Below are positions 34,328-44,505 of a stretch of DNA of 64,000 bases, piece by piece (positions within the stretch are counted from its first letter, which is position 1; each line of letters starts with the position of its first letter). The translations under genes were made by a program, and so were the position numbers. The notes under the pieces are model-generated. The model did not search any database and was not told the origin of the DNA. It worked only from the letters and a program-made list of their open reading frames with translations. The DNA lies in NCBI GenBank assembly GCA_963837105.1, contig CAWIMG010000036.1, forward strand, positions 310,001-374,000, in the 5' to 3' direction. This stretch comes from UBA9676 sp963837105 (GTDB taxonomy: Bacteria; Actinomycetota; Actinomycetes; Streptosporangiales; Streptosporangiaceae).

Positions 34328-35477
34328 GCGGGACCCGGCGGGGATCACCGACGGGCAGGCGCTCGCCCTGCTCGGCGCGGACGGGCCGGACCTGGCGGCG
34401 CTGGCGGCGCTGGCCGACGCGGTGCGCCACGACGTCACCGGCGACGACGTTACCTACGTCGTCACCCGCAACATCAACTTCACCAACGTGTGCTACACCG
34501 GCTGCCGGTTCTGCGCGTTCGCGCAGCGGCGGACCGACCCGGACGCGTACACGCTGTCGCTGGCGCAGATCGGCGACCGCGCGGCGCAGGCCTGGCAGGC
34601 GGGCGCGACCGAGGTGTGCATGCAGGGCGGCATCCACCCGGATCTGCCCGGCACCGCCTACTTCGACATCGCGGCGGAGGTCCGCGGGCGCTGCCCGGAC
34701 CTGCACATCCACGCGTTCTCGCCGATGGAGGTGATGAACGGGTCGGCCCGCACCGGGCTGCCGGTGCGGGAGTGGCTGGTGCGGGCCCGCGAGGCGGGCG
34801 TCGGGTCGCTGCCGGGCACCGCGGCCGAGATCCTGGACGACGACGTGCGCTGGGTGCTGACCAAGGGCAAGCTGCCCGCGGCGGCCTGGACCGAGGTCAT
34901 CACCACCGCCCACGACCTGGGTATCCCGACCACCGCGACGATGATGTACGGGCATGTGGACACGCCCGCGCACTGGGTCGCGCACCTGCGGGTGATCCGG
35001 CGGATCCAGGAGCAGACCGGCGGCTTCACCGAGTTCGTGCTGCTGCCGTTCGTGCACGCCAGCGCGCCGATCTACCTGGCCGGCCTGGCCCGGCCGGGAC
35101 CGACCCGGCGGGAGAACCGGGCCGTGCACGCGCTGTCGCGGCTGATGCTGCACGGCGCGATCAGCAACATCCAGTGCTCCTGGGTCAAGCTGGGCGTGGC
35201 CGGCTGCCGGGACGTGCTCCGCGGCGGCGTCAACGACCTCGGCGGCACCCTGATGGAGGAGACCATCAGCCGGATGGCCGGCTCCGCCCACGGGTCGTTC
35301 AAGACCATCAGCGACCTGGCCGACCTGGCCGCCCCGACCGGGCGGCCGCTGCGCCAGCGCACCACCCTGTACGGGCATCCTCCGGCCGAACGACTGGCGG
35401 CCGCCGCGGCCAGTGACGGCGTGTGCGAGTCCGTCCGGGCCGGCCGGACGGCGCTGCCGCTGGTGGCTAGCGACTAA
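34203..35477 (+). CDS. fbiC: F0 synthase, CofH half of FbiC in a second frame
   Basis: Radical SAM half that joins tyrosine-derived and ribityl precursors to make F0. The cluster motif is CYTGCRFC, followed by FAQRRTDPDAYTLS, EVCMQGGIHPDLPG, IHAFSPMEV, GSLPGTAAEILDDDVR, TATMMYGHVD and LLPFVHASAPIYLAG, all typical of CofH. The frame extends upstream of the CofG stop, with possible starts at ATG 34203 or 34269. Fused FbiC has about 850 residues, and the two halves together give that length. Its TAA lies inside the end of the convergent fbiB (11-base overlap). Confidence 0.9.
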   Translation: MPVRPGNAEVAGGSRLAANGAKMATAPARLRREVAAALRAAERDPAGITDGQALALLGADGPDLAALAALADAVRHDVTGDDVTYVVTRNINFTNVCYTGCRFCAFAQRRTDPDAYTLSLAQIGDRAAQAWQAGATEVCMQGGIHPDLPGTAYFDIAAEVRGRCPDLHIHAFSPMEVMNGSARTGLPVREWLVRAREAGVGSLPGTAAEILDDDVRWVLTKGKLPAAAWTEVITTAHDLGIPTTATMMYGHVDTPAHWVAHLRVIRRIQEQTGGFTEFVLLPFVHASAPIYLAGLARPGPTRRENRAVHALSRLMLHGAISNIQCSWVKLGVAGCRDVLRGGVNDLGGTLMEETISRMAGSAHGSFKTISDLADLAAPTGRPLRQRTTLYGHPPAERLAAAAASDGVCESVRAGRTALPLVASD

Positions 35478-36804
35478 CCAGGAACTCGCCGGGGTCGCGC
35501 GGGGGACGGCCGGGGGCGGGCGCAGCCGGGTGGCCGACCCCTACGGCCCCCATGGGATCCCACTCCTCCGGGAGCGCGAGGGCGCGGCGGGTGACGTCGC
35601 GGCAGAACATCGTGCTGGACACCCAGCACGAGCCGAGGCCCTCGACGGCCAGCGCGACCAGCAGGTTCTGCACCGCGGCGCCCATGGCGACCACGAACAT
35701 CTCGCGCTCGGCGGCGTTGCGGCGCGGATCGGGATAGGTGTGCGCCGCCTCGGCGTGCAGGCACGGCACGATCAGCAGCGGCGCCCGGCGCAGCGGCTCC
35801 CCGCGCCGGACCCGGCGGGCGATCTGCTCCGGCGTGAACCCGTCCCCGCGCAGGTCCGCGATCCAGGCGGCGAGCATGTCGTCGAGCAGGGCGGAGCGGG
35901 CCGCGGCCGTCTGCAGCACCGCGAACCGCCACGGGGTGGAGTGATGCGGGGCGGGCGCGGTGATGGCGGCGGCGATGGCCCGGCGGACCGCGCCGGGGTC
36001 GACCGTCTCGGCGGTGAACTCGCGCACCGTCCGGCGGGCGGCCAGCACGTCGGCGGCACCGTACCGGAACAAGTCCTCGGCGGCCGGCCGGATCAGCGCT
36101 TGCGCGCCCGGCCCATCCTGCTCGGTGACCAGGCTGCCCAGGCCGCGCACGACCGCCACCGGGATCCCCGCGGTCTTTCCCTTGACCAGTTCGGCCGCGG
36201 CGGCGATCTCGTCGGCCACCGCGGCCAGTGTCACCTCCAGCGGGGTTCCGAACGTGTCCGGCTGGCCACGGTAGTCCAGCAGCGGCGTCAGGCCAGCCGC
36301 ACCGATGGCGGTGTCGGTCTGGCCGGTCCGCCAGGGCCGGCCCATGGTGTCGGAGATGACCACCGCGACCCGGGTGCCCGCGAGCGCCCGCAGCCCGGCC
36401 CGGAGCCGGCGGGCCGAGCCATCGGGGTCGGCGGGGAGCAGCACCACCGTGCCCGGCTCGGTGTTGGAGGCATCCACGCCCGCCGCCGCGAGCACCAGCC
36501 CGTGCCGGGTCTGCACGATCCGGGCCGGGCCGCGGCGGGCCACCACCCGCACCGTCTCGGCGTCGATCGCCTCGTCCCGGCTGGACCAGGCGATCTGCCC
36601 CTCCGCCTTGCTGACGATCTTGGAGGTGACCACCACGATGTCGCCGTCGGTCAGCCCGGGAGCGGCGGCGCAGATCAGCCCGGCCAGGTCGGTGCCGGGC
36701 CCGATCTCCGGCAGCCCGGTGAGGCCGGTGACGGTGATGGCGGGCGGCGGCTGGCCCGGGCCAGCCGCCGCGGTCCCGGTGGCGGGGCTGGTGCCGCCGG
36801 TCAT
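35467..36804 (-). CDS. fbiB: F420:gamma-glutamyl ligase/dehydro-F420-0 reductase
   Basis: A 445-residue two-domain protein. The N-terminal CofE domain adds glutamates to F420-0 (GLPEIGPGTDLAGLI, DIVVVTSKIVSKAEGQ, VVISDTMGRPWRTGQTDTAIG). The C-terminal nitroreductase domain (about 245-445; RRTVREFTAETVDPGAVRRA, HSTPWRFAVLQ, AMGAAVQNLLVALAVEGLGS) reduces the precursor with FMN, as known for FbiB. ATG 36804 overlaps the fbiA stop (ATGA). Full length, no anomaly. The stop overlaps fbiC. Confidence 0.95.
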   Translation of the reverse strand: MTGGTSPATGTAAAGPGQPPPAITVTGLTGLPEIGPGTDLAGLICAAAPGLTDGDIVVVTSKIVSKAEGQIAWSSRDEAIDAETVRVVARRGPARIVQTRHGLVLAAAGVDASNTEPGTVVLLPADPDGSARRLRAGLRALAGTRVAVVISDTMGRPWRTGQTDTAIGAAGLTPLLDYRGQPDTFGTPLEVTLAAVADEIAAAAELVKGKTAGIPVAVVRGLGSLVTEQDGPGAQALIRPAAEDLFRYGAADVLAARRTVREFTAETVDPGAVRRAIAAAITAPAPHHSTPWRFAVLQTAAARSALLDDMLAAWIADLRGDGFTPEQIARRVRRGEPLRRAPLLIVPCLHAEAAHTYPDPRRNAAEREMFVVAMGAAVQNLLVALAVEGLGSCWVSSTMFCRDVTRRALALPEEWDPMGAVGVGHPAAPAPGRPPRDPGEFLVSR

Positions 36805-37751
36805 GGCACGAGTTCGGCGGCCAGGCCCAGCGCGGCCTGGGCGATGGCCGCGGTCGCGGGCAGGTCGGTCATGTACAGCGGGACGGCCCGTACCGCGATC
36901 CCGGCCAGTTCCGGGGCGTCCACCGCCTCCTTGTCGCGCTCGTCGACGAGCCAGCCGGCCAGCAGGCCCGGCCCGTAGTGCGCGCCCACGCCGGCCGCGG
37001 TGGCCGGCACGCCGATCGCGGCCAGGCACTTGTCGGCCATCCCGCGCACCGGTGCCCCGCCGATGATCGGGGAGACACCGATCACCGTCTTGCCGCGCAC
37101 CGCGTCCGCGATCCCGGGCACGGCCAGGATGGTGCCGATGCTCACGACCGGGTTGGACGGCGGGAACAGGACCAGGTCGGCCGCCTCGATGGCGGCCAGC
37201 ACCCCCGGTGCCGGGCTCGCCTGCTCCGCCCCGGCCAGGACGAAGCCGGCCGCGGGCACCGCGGCCCGCAGCCGGACCCACCACTCCTGAAAGTGGACGG
37301 TCCGCGCACCGTCGCCGTCCCGCAAGATCACGTGCGTCTCGACCCGATCATCGGTCATCGGCAGCAGGCTGACCCCGGGCTGCCAGCGCTGGCACAGGAC
37401 GCGGGTAGCGGCCGACAGCGGCAAGCCCGCCCCGAGCATGCTGGTCCGGTGCAGGTGAGTGGCCAGATCCCGGTCGCCCAGGCTGAACCAGTCCGGCCCG
37501 GCACCGTAGGCGGACAGTTCGGCCAGCACGGTGTGGGTGTCGCCGGCCCGCCCCCAGCCCTGCTCCTCGTCGATGCCGCCGCCAAGCGTGTACATCACGG
37601 TGTCGAGGTCGGGTGAGACGTGCAGGCCGAACAGGTTGATGTCGTCACCGGTGTTGCCGACCACGGTGACCTGGGCGTCCGGGGCGGCCGTGGCCAGCCC
37701 GCGCAGGAAGCGGGCGGCCCCGACCCCGCCGGCGAGGACGGTGATGCGCAT
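36801..37751 (-). CDS. fbiA: 2-phospho-L-lactate (phosphoenolpyruvyl) transferase
   Basis: A 316-residue CofD/FbiA that moves a phospho-lactyl or phosphoenolpyruvyl group from the guanylyl donor to F0. It starts MRITVLAGGVGAARFLRGL, with VVGNTGDDINLFGLHVSPDLDTV, the family ligand region, then LFPPSNPVVSIGTIL and SPIIGGAPVRGMADKCLA. ATG 37751 is clear, with a divergent whiB gene beyond a 289-base gap. fbiA and fbiB are translationally coupled. The donor-making enzyme (FbiD) is not in the window. Confidence 0.95.
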   Translation of the reverse strand: MRITVLAGGVGAARFLRGLATAAPDAQVTVVGNTGDDINLFGLHVSPDLDTVMYTLGGGIDEEQGWGRAGDTHTVLAELSAYGAGPDWFSLGDRDLATHLHRTSMLGAGLPLSAATRVLCQRWQPGVSLLPMTDDRVETHVILRDGDGARTVHFQEWWVRLRAAVPAAGFVLAGAEQASPAPGVLAAIEAADLVLFPPSNPVVSIGTILAVPGIADAVRGKTVIGVSPIIGGAPVRGMADKCLAAIGVPATAAGVGAHYGPGLLAGWLVDERDKEAVDAPELAGIAVRAVPLYMTDLPATAAIAQAALGLAAELVP

Positions 37752-37938
37752 GCCGGCAAGTCTGGCAACCGCCGCCGCTGCCGTGCTCGCCGGGCCGGCC
37801 CGGCGGCTCGCCGGAGGGGCCCTGGAGGCGGCCTGCGGGCGGCCCGGAAGCGGTCCAGAGGCCCGCTGAGGCCGCCGATTCCGGCCCGGTGCATCCGGCA
37901 TCAGCGGTGAATCAGTTGGTCATTATCACGCATCCCGC
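37752..37938. other. gap between fbiA and whiB2, upstream half
   Basis: A 187-base GC-rich stretch after the fbiA start with no supported gene or hairpin. The fbiA promoter should be here. Confidence 0.4.
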
Positions 37939-37968
37939 TTGACTCAGCGCAAGACACGCGCGTGTAAT
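37939..37968 (+). promoter_or_regulatory. candidate promoter of whiB2-like gene
   Basis: TTGACT (37939-37944) and TGTAAT (37963-37968) with an 18-base spacer lie 73 bases before the whiB start. The fbiA promoter on the other strand must lie in the same gap (37752-37938), for which no hexamers stood out. Confidence 0.5.
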
Positions 37969-38040
37969 TTCATCTGTGTAGTTTGCGCGCCGGTGGGATG
38001 CGGCGCGGATGACGGGGCTGGCAGGGGTAGGAGGTGCGCC

Positions 38041-38313
38041 GTGGCTGAGGTCGTCCCATTCGGCATGTTTGGTATCGGCGAGGACGATGACGGGGGCCTG
38101 GCCTGGCAGGACCGTGCCCTGTGCGCCCAGACCGATCCGGAAGCGTTCTTCCCGGAAAAGGGTGGCTCGACCCGCGAGGCGAAGCGGGTCTGCCGCGGCT
38201 GCGAGGTCCGGGCCGAGTGCCTGGAGTACGCACTCGAACACGACGAGCGGTTTGGCATCTGGGGCGGGCTGTCGGAGCGCGAGCGCCGGCGGCTCAAGCG
38301 CGGGGCCGGCTGA
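38041..38313 (+). CDS. whiB2: WhiB2/WhmD-type Fe-S regulator
   Basis: A 90-residue WhiB protein, by position the counterpart of WhiB2 (Rv3260c; WhiB/WhmD in cell division and sporulation). Cysteines: RALCAQTDPEAFF, RVCRGCEVRAECLEYA. The turn FGIWGGLSERERRRLKRG is standard; no AT-hook. GTG 38041 has AGGAGG 10 bases upstream. A longer frame upstream from 37939 exists but would begin inside the promoter and is less likely. Confidence 0.93.
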   Translation: MAEVVPFGMFGIGEDDDGGLAWQDRALCAQTDPEAFFPEKGGSTREAKRVCRGCEVRAECLEYALEHDERFGIWGGLSERERRRLKRGAG

Positions 38314-38451
38314 CCGGTCCGAGCGCCAGGGGTCTTGCCGTCTGCCTGATAGCCAGCCGCTGGTTCGCGTATTGTTCACGGATGCCCCCGCCTGTTCTGA
38401 ACGGCCCGGTCTGGCCGGGCGGCAGGCGACCTTTGAGCAGCAAGCGGACAC

Positions 38452-41400
38452 GTGTCGCCGACTAACCCGCAGGCCCAGCACGTCGTTACCGCGGTTATCG
38501 TCGCCCATGACGGCGCCGCGTGGATTCCGCGTCTCACCGAGGCGCTGCGGGCCCAGACCCGGCCGGTCCAGCGGGTGGTCGGGGTGGACACCGGCAGCCG
38601 GGACCGCAGCGGGGCGATGCTCGCCGAGGCACTGGGCCGGGCCAGCGTGTTCGGCATGGACCGGGGCACGGGTTATGGCGCCGCGGTGGGGCACGCACTC
38701 CGGCACCGGGCGGCCAGCGCCCACCTGCCAGCGGCCCCGGGCGCGCCGGGTGCCCGGGTCGAGTGGGTGTGGCTGCTGCACGACGACTGCGAGCCGGAGC
38801 CGGACGCGCTGGCACGGCTGCTGGCCGGCGCGGACGAGACACCAGCCGCGGCGGTGCTCGGCCCCAAGGTGCTGGACTGGTCCGACCGGGACGTGCTGCT
38901 GGAGGCCGGCGTCGGCATCGACCGGGCCGGCCGCCGGGTCACCGGCATCGAGCCGCGGGAGGTCGACCAGGGCCAGCACGACGGCGACCGGGACGTGCTC
39001 GCCGTGGGCAGCGCCGGCCTGCTCGTCCGCCGGGACGTCTGGGAGCATCTGGGCGGGTTCGATCCGGGCCTGCTGATGTACCGGGACGACCTGGACTTCT
39101 GCTGGCGGGTTCAGGCAGCCGGGTTCCGCGTGCGGGTGATCACCGACGCGGTGATCTACCACGCGGAAGCCTCGGCCCGGAACCGGCGGCAGGCATCCGC
39201 GGCGCCCCGGCGGGGGCGGCAGGACCGGCGCAACGGCCTGCTGGTGCTGCTCACCAACCTCCCGGCTGGGCCGATGCTGGCGGCGCTGGCCGGCAATCTG
39301 ATGCTGTCCGCGCTGCGGACCGTCTTCTTCCTGCTGGCCAAGCGGCCCGGGGCGGCGCTGGATGAGTTCATGGCCGTCGCCGGTGTGGTCGGCCATCCGC
39401 TCCGGCTGCTCGCCGCCCGGCGCCGGCGGTCGGCCGGCCGCCGGGCCGCCTACAACCGCCTGCGCGCCGAGATACCGCCGGGCCGGTCGCTGCGCCGCAT
39501 GGCCGAGTTCGCCACCAGCGCGCTGTCCAGGAAGACGCCGGTGGACACGGTCGGCACCCACCATGCCACCGACGACCCGACCGATGACGACTCGCTGCTG
39601 GTCAACAACGGCCTGGTGCAGCGGCTGCTGACCAACCCGGGCGTGCTGGTTTTCCTGGTGCTGACCGTGATCGCGGTGGCCGCGGAGCGCAGGCTGCTCA
39701 GCGTCAGCCCGCTCAGCGGTGGCCAGCTCACGCCGGCCTGGGGCGGGGCATCCGCGCTGTGGTCGGAGTACCTGCAGGGCTTCCACCCAGCCGGGATCGG
39801 CACCGCCGCAAGCACGCCGCCCTATGTGCTGGTCATGGCGCTGCTCGCGACCCTGCTGGGCGGGAAGCCATGGCTGGCGGTGGACGTCATCCTGCTCGGC
39901 TGCATCCCCCTGGCCGGCGTCACGGCCTATCTCGCGTCCCGCCGGATCACCCGGGTCGTGGCGGTGCGGATCTGGGCCGCGATGGCCTACGCCCTGCTGC
40001 CGGTCGGCATGGGCGCGGTGGCGGCGGGCCGGCTGGGCACGGCGCTGGCCCTGGTACTGCTGCCGGTCATCGGCCTGGTCGCCACCCGGGTCTTCACTCT
40101 CGGCCGCCGCCGGGCGCGGCGGGCGGCGTGGGCGGCCAGCGTGCTGGTGGCCGTCGTGGCCGCGTTCGTGCCGCTGGTGTGGCTGCTCACCGCGGCCGCC
40201 ATGGTCGTCGGCGCGGCCGTCTACCGCCGGGGTCGGCCGTCGGTGGTGATCGACGCCGCGATCGTCGCGGTGGTCCCGGTGCTCCTGCTGCTGCCGTGGA
40301 GCCTGGTCCTGGTCACTCACCCGGCCCAGCTGTTCATGCAGGCGGGCCTGCAGCCGCCCGGGCTGGCTGCGTCTCATCTGGCGGCCCGGTCGCTGCTGCT
40401 GCTGTCTCCCGGCGGGCCAGGCCTGCCGCCCTACTGGGTGATGACCGGCCTGCTGCTGGCCGCGGTGGTGGCCCTGCTGGCCAGCGGCCGGGCGCTGGTG
40501 CTGGCGGGCTGGGCGGTAGCACTGCTGGGCCTGGTGACCGCGGCCATGCTGAGCCGGGTGATCGTGGTGTCGGCGGCCAGCGGCGACGCGGTGCCGGCCT
40601 GGCCGGGACCGGCGCTGGCGCTGGCGGCCGCAGGCCTGCTGGTGGCGGTGGCGGCCGCCGGGGACACGCTGCCGGGCCTGCTCGGGCGGGGCCACTGGCG
40701 CCGCCCGGCCGGCGTCGCCCTGCTGGCGTTGTGCGCGGTGGCCTGCACCGCACCCGTGCTGGCCGCTGCCTCCTGGCTGGTGAGCGGGGTCAGGGGGCCG
40801 GTCGCGCCATCTGCTGGCCCGGTACTGCCCGAGTTCGTTTCGGTGTCCTCCGGCACCGGGCTCCAGCTGCGCACGCTGGTGCTGCGCGCTGGCCCGCACG
40901 GCCGGGTGACGTACATGGTGCTGCGGGACAGCGATCCGCTGCTGGGTGCCAGTGACCTGCCCCCGCCCGCAACCGCCCAGCGGGTGCTGAACCTGAGCGT
41001 GGCCGCGCTCACCGCCCCGTACGGGGGCCAGGTGCTGGATCAGGGCCGGGCGCTTGCCCGCCTTGGCATCGGCTACGTGCTGGTGCCGGCACCGGTCAGT
41101 GCCCCGCTGGCGCGGCTGCTGGACGGGGTGCCCGGCCTGCGGCCGGTGAGTGCCACCTCGCAGTTCCAGCTGTGGCGGGTGACCGGCACCCCGGCCCGGG
41201 TGACGGTGACCGGGCCCAGTGGCACGGTGGTAGCGGTCTCCTCGGGGACGCTCAGCGTCTCCGGTGCCAGGGCGCCGGCCGCGGGCGGGACGCTGGTGCT
41301 GGCCGAGCCGGCCGGGGGCTGGACGGCGACATTCAACGGCCATCCGCTGACGCCGCTGGCCGCGCCGGTGGATGGCTGGGCCCAGGGGTTCCGGCTGCCG

Positions 41401-42983
41401 CCCGGCGGCGGAACGCTCAGCATCGGCCGCAGCCAGCTCGGCCGGTTCAGCGTGGTCACGCTGGAGCTGCTGGCGGTGGCGATCGTGGTGGCACTGGGCC
41501 TGCCGGGGACCCGGGTGGCGGGCGAGGCAGAGGAGGGCGCGGCGTCGGCCCGGCACGGCCGGGACAGTGGCCGGGTCCGGGCCCGGGATGACCGGCCCGG
41601 CCGGGCAGGCGGGCGGGACCGGGCCGGCTCGCGCGGGCCGCTGCGGCGCGGTAAGACCGGGAAGGGCCGGCCAGCGGTCCGGCGGCCACCGGCGCCCGTG
41701 GCCGGGGATGCCACGGCGGCGACGCAGGTGGTGGATGCCCGCGGTACCGGGACGGGGATGCCCGCCGGGACGGGGATGCCGCCGGGACGGGGATGCCCGC
41801 CGGGACGGGGATGCCCGCCGGGACGGGAGTCCCGGCCGGGGCGGGGATGGCCGCGGGGGCAATGGCGGCCGGGATGCCGGCGGCTGGGATGCCGGCGGGC
41901 CGGGCGGCTGCGGGCCCGGAGATGGACGCCCCGACGATGGTCACCCGGGGCCGCCGGGGTGCGGCACCCCGCCATGGCGGGAGCTATCCGGCTCCCGGTG
42001 ACACCGGTGATCTGCCGGTTCGGGCTGATACCGGTGACCTGCCACTCCGGGTGGGACCCGGTGCCGGTGCGGCCGGCCCGGGTTATCCGCCCGCCGCCGC
42101 TGCCAGGGGCGGGCAGGCCGGTTATGCCCCGCCGCCCGCACGGGCTGGCTACGACACCGATGCTGACTGGCCGGGCTACCACACTGGCGCCGGGCAGGGC
42201 CGGGTGAGAGATGACACCGGGCCGGGCTGGCGGGGTCCGGGCTATGACACTGGTGGTGGCCGGCCCGTCCATGACACCGGCGGTGGGCGGCCGGTCTATG
42301 ACACCGGCGACAGCTGGCCGGGCTTTGACACCGGTGGTGGCCGGGCGGTCCATGACACCGGTGGTGGCCGGGCGGTTCCCAGCCCGGATCAGGCCCCGGG
42401 GCGGCCCGGCTATGACACTGGCAGGGGCCAGCCCGGCTATGACACCGGCCCGGGCTACCGGCCACCGGGCAGCGATTCCGGCGCAGGCGGCGGCTGGCCC
42501 GGTGCTGGCACTGGTGGTGGCCGGGCGGCCTATGACACCGGCCCGGGGCCGGACTTCGGCCGCGAGGGTTATGCCACCGACGCCGGCCAGCAGGTGCCCG
42601 CTGGCGGCGCCGGCGCTGGGCGGGGCCGGCCAGCTTCCGCCCCCGACCCGCGGTACGGCGGTTACCCGGGCGATGAGCCGGCCGCGGGGCGCGGCGGCGC
42701 CGGGTCACCGGACCCGCCGGGTACACAGCGGGGCCGGAGGGCCAGCCGGCTCGGCTGGCCGGGCCGGGACCGCCGGTCCGCGCACGCCCGTCCCGGGGCC
42801 ACCCGGAATGAGGCGGCGGGCGCGGGTGCGGCCCGGAGCGGCCCGCCCGCCGAGGACGAGGCGCTCTCCCCGCTGCCGCCGTTGCCGCCGCGCCGCCGCC
42901 GGCCGATGGATAGCTACCCCACCGATGACACCGGCGCCGGCTGGGACACCGGCTGGCACGAATCGCAGGATGTGGACCGGTGA
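38452..42983 (+). CDS. giant GT2 glycosyltransferase membrane protein, frame change in C-terminal repeats
   Basis: A protein of about 1,500 residues. The N-terminal GT-A domain (about 10-260) has AVIVAHDGAAWIPRL, VVGVDTGSRDRSG, WLLHDDCEPEPDAL and the acceptor region MYRDDLDFCWRVQAAG. Membrane spans of about a dozen follow (about 275-790), then an exported beta-rich domain (about 790-1020), a last span near 1010-1030 (VVTLELLAVAIVVALGL) and a basic tail. At 41772-41788 an 18-base repeat unit is 17 bases, and the frame changes; the tail then reads to 42983 with repeated YDTGGGRPV. GTG 38452 has no evident ribosome site. Its stop overlaps the next start. Related proteins occur in the Streptomyces manB cluster. 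Confidence 0.75.
41754..41824 (+). repeat. 18-base tandem repeat with one 17-base unit
   Basis: Units GGGGATGCCCGCCGGGAC start at 41754, 41772, 41789 and 41807. The second is one C short (GATGCCGCC at about 41775-41783), which causes the frame change in the GT2 gene. Confidence 0.9.
42140..42560 (+). repeat. degenerate tandem repeats encoding YDTG-rich tail
   Basis: About a dozen units of roughly 24-36 bases with TATGACACCGGTGGTGGCCG at their core, in the + frame that ends at 42983. Encoded motifs alternate YDTGGGRPV, HDTGGGRAV, FDTGGG and YDTGRGQPG. This is a low-complexity, probably disordered, cytoplasmic tail. Confidence 0.75.
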
Positions 42984-44462
42984 CCGGGCTCAGCGTGAAC
43001 CGGGTCGTGGCACCGCTGGCCGTGCTGGTGGCGGTGGCTGCGGTGTATGGGCTGACCACCCTCGGTCACGCCACCACCTTCGGGAACGGCCGGCCGCAGG
43101 TGCCGCCGCTGGCCGCGGCGGCCACGTCGGTCGTCAGTGGCTGCCCGTCGCTGGGCGGCAAGGCCGCTGGCGGCGTCGCCCTCATTGCCGCGCCGGCCAC
43201 CGCCGGCCCGGGCCAGGCCCAGCTGACCCGGCTGGCGGGCGGCAAACCGCTGCCCAGCGTCGAGCCGGCCCGGGCAGCTGACGGTGGCGCCGGTCGGGGC
43301 CAGCTCCGCCGCCCAGCACCAGCCCACCGCCACCGGGCAGCAGATCCAGACCGTGACCGCGACCGGCGGGGTGGTCGTGCGGGCGTCCGGTGCCATGGCG
43401 CGAGGGCTGGAAGTGGAGCCGGTCGGAACCACCGGGCTGCCCACGGGCCGGTGCGCAAGCCCGGGCACCGACTTCTGGTTCGTCGGGCCCGGCCAGCACA
43501 GCGCCGCCCGGATCGACCTGTACCTGCTGAACGCGGGCAGCCAGTCCGCTGAGGTGAACGTGGAGGTGTCCACGGACGCGGGCCCCCTGCAGGGCAGCAC
43601 CGACACCGGCATCACGGTGGCGCCGCACAGCATGGTCGTGCAGTCCGTGGCTTCTGCCGTGCGCGGCTCCCGGGTCGTGGCTCTGCATGTGCGGACCAGT
43701 GTCGGGCAGGTGGTGGCGGCCGTCGAGGAGGCGACGAGCTCCAGTGGGAGCGGCGCCTGGCTGCCGGTCGCCCAGTCACCCACCGACCGGGTGGTGCTGC
43801 CCGGACTGCCCGCCACAGCCGGAACCCGGCAGGTGTTCGTGGCCGTGCCCGGCACCCGGGACGCGCACCTGGAACTGACCGCGGTCACCGTCAAGGGCTC
43901 CTACCAGCCCACCGGCGGCACCGGCCTCGACATCCCCGGCGGCTCGGCCGTCTCCATCGACCTGCCGTCGATGGCTGGTGTGCCGGCCGGGCTGAAGCTG
44001 ACGTCGAATGTCCCGATCACCGCCTCGGCCATGCTGACCGGCGGCCCGTCCGGCGCCCCCGGTGCTTTCACGGCGGCTGCGCTGCCGCTGCAGGAGCAGG
44101 GCGTGGTCGCCTACAACCGGGCTGGTGGCGGCACCGACTCGCAGCTGGTGCTGTCGGCCCCCGGCCGGGCCGCCCGGGCCCAGCTCACCGAGATCGGCGG
44201 CACCGGGAAGACCCAGGTCGTGCAGATCGCCGCCGGTCACAGCCTGGTCGCGGTCCTGGGCAAGGGCGGGGGCTCCGGGCATACCTCAGCCTTCGCGGTG
44301 GTGATCACACCGCTGGCGGGGTCCGGCCCGCTCTACGCCGGGCGGGTGATCGTCGGCAGTGGTACCGGCGGCCGGATTCAGGACATGCTGCCGGTGGCCA
44401 GCGCACTGACCAGGGTGTCGCTGCCTTGGGTGCGGAACGTGACCATCACCACGGTGCCGTGA
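42980..44462 (+). CDS. DUF5719 secreted/anchored protein, frame change at about 43275
   Basis: A protein of about 493 residues if joined. GTG 42980 overlaps the GT2 stop. An N-terminal anchor (about 10-30, VVAPLAVLVAVAAVYGLTTLG) is followed by VVSGCPSLGG. The frame changes near 43268-43282 at CCGGCCCGGGCAGC; reading on in the other frame gives QLTVAPVGASS and then FWFVGPGQHSAARIDLYLLN, SVASAVRGSRVVALHVRT and YNRAGGGTDSQLVL, the DUF5719 pattern of a beta-rich exterior domain. Known only as a partner of the GT2 protein in this conserved cluster; function unknown. Confidence 0.75.
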
Positions 44463-44505
44463 GCCGGGTGCCCGGCCGGGCCTGCTCCCCGGGCCTGGCG
44501 GCGGG

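Noticed and set aside
37912..41862. 1316-codon minus-strand ORF opposite the WhiB2 and GT2 genes
   Set aside because: Low-complexity Arg/Gln/Pro composition, no motifs, opposite well-supported genes.
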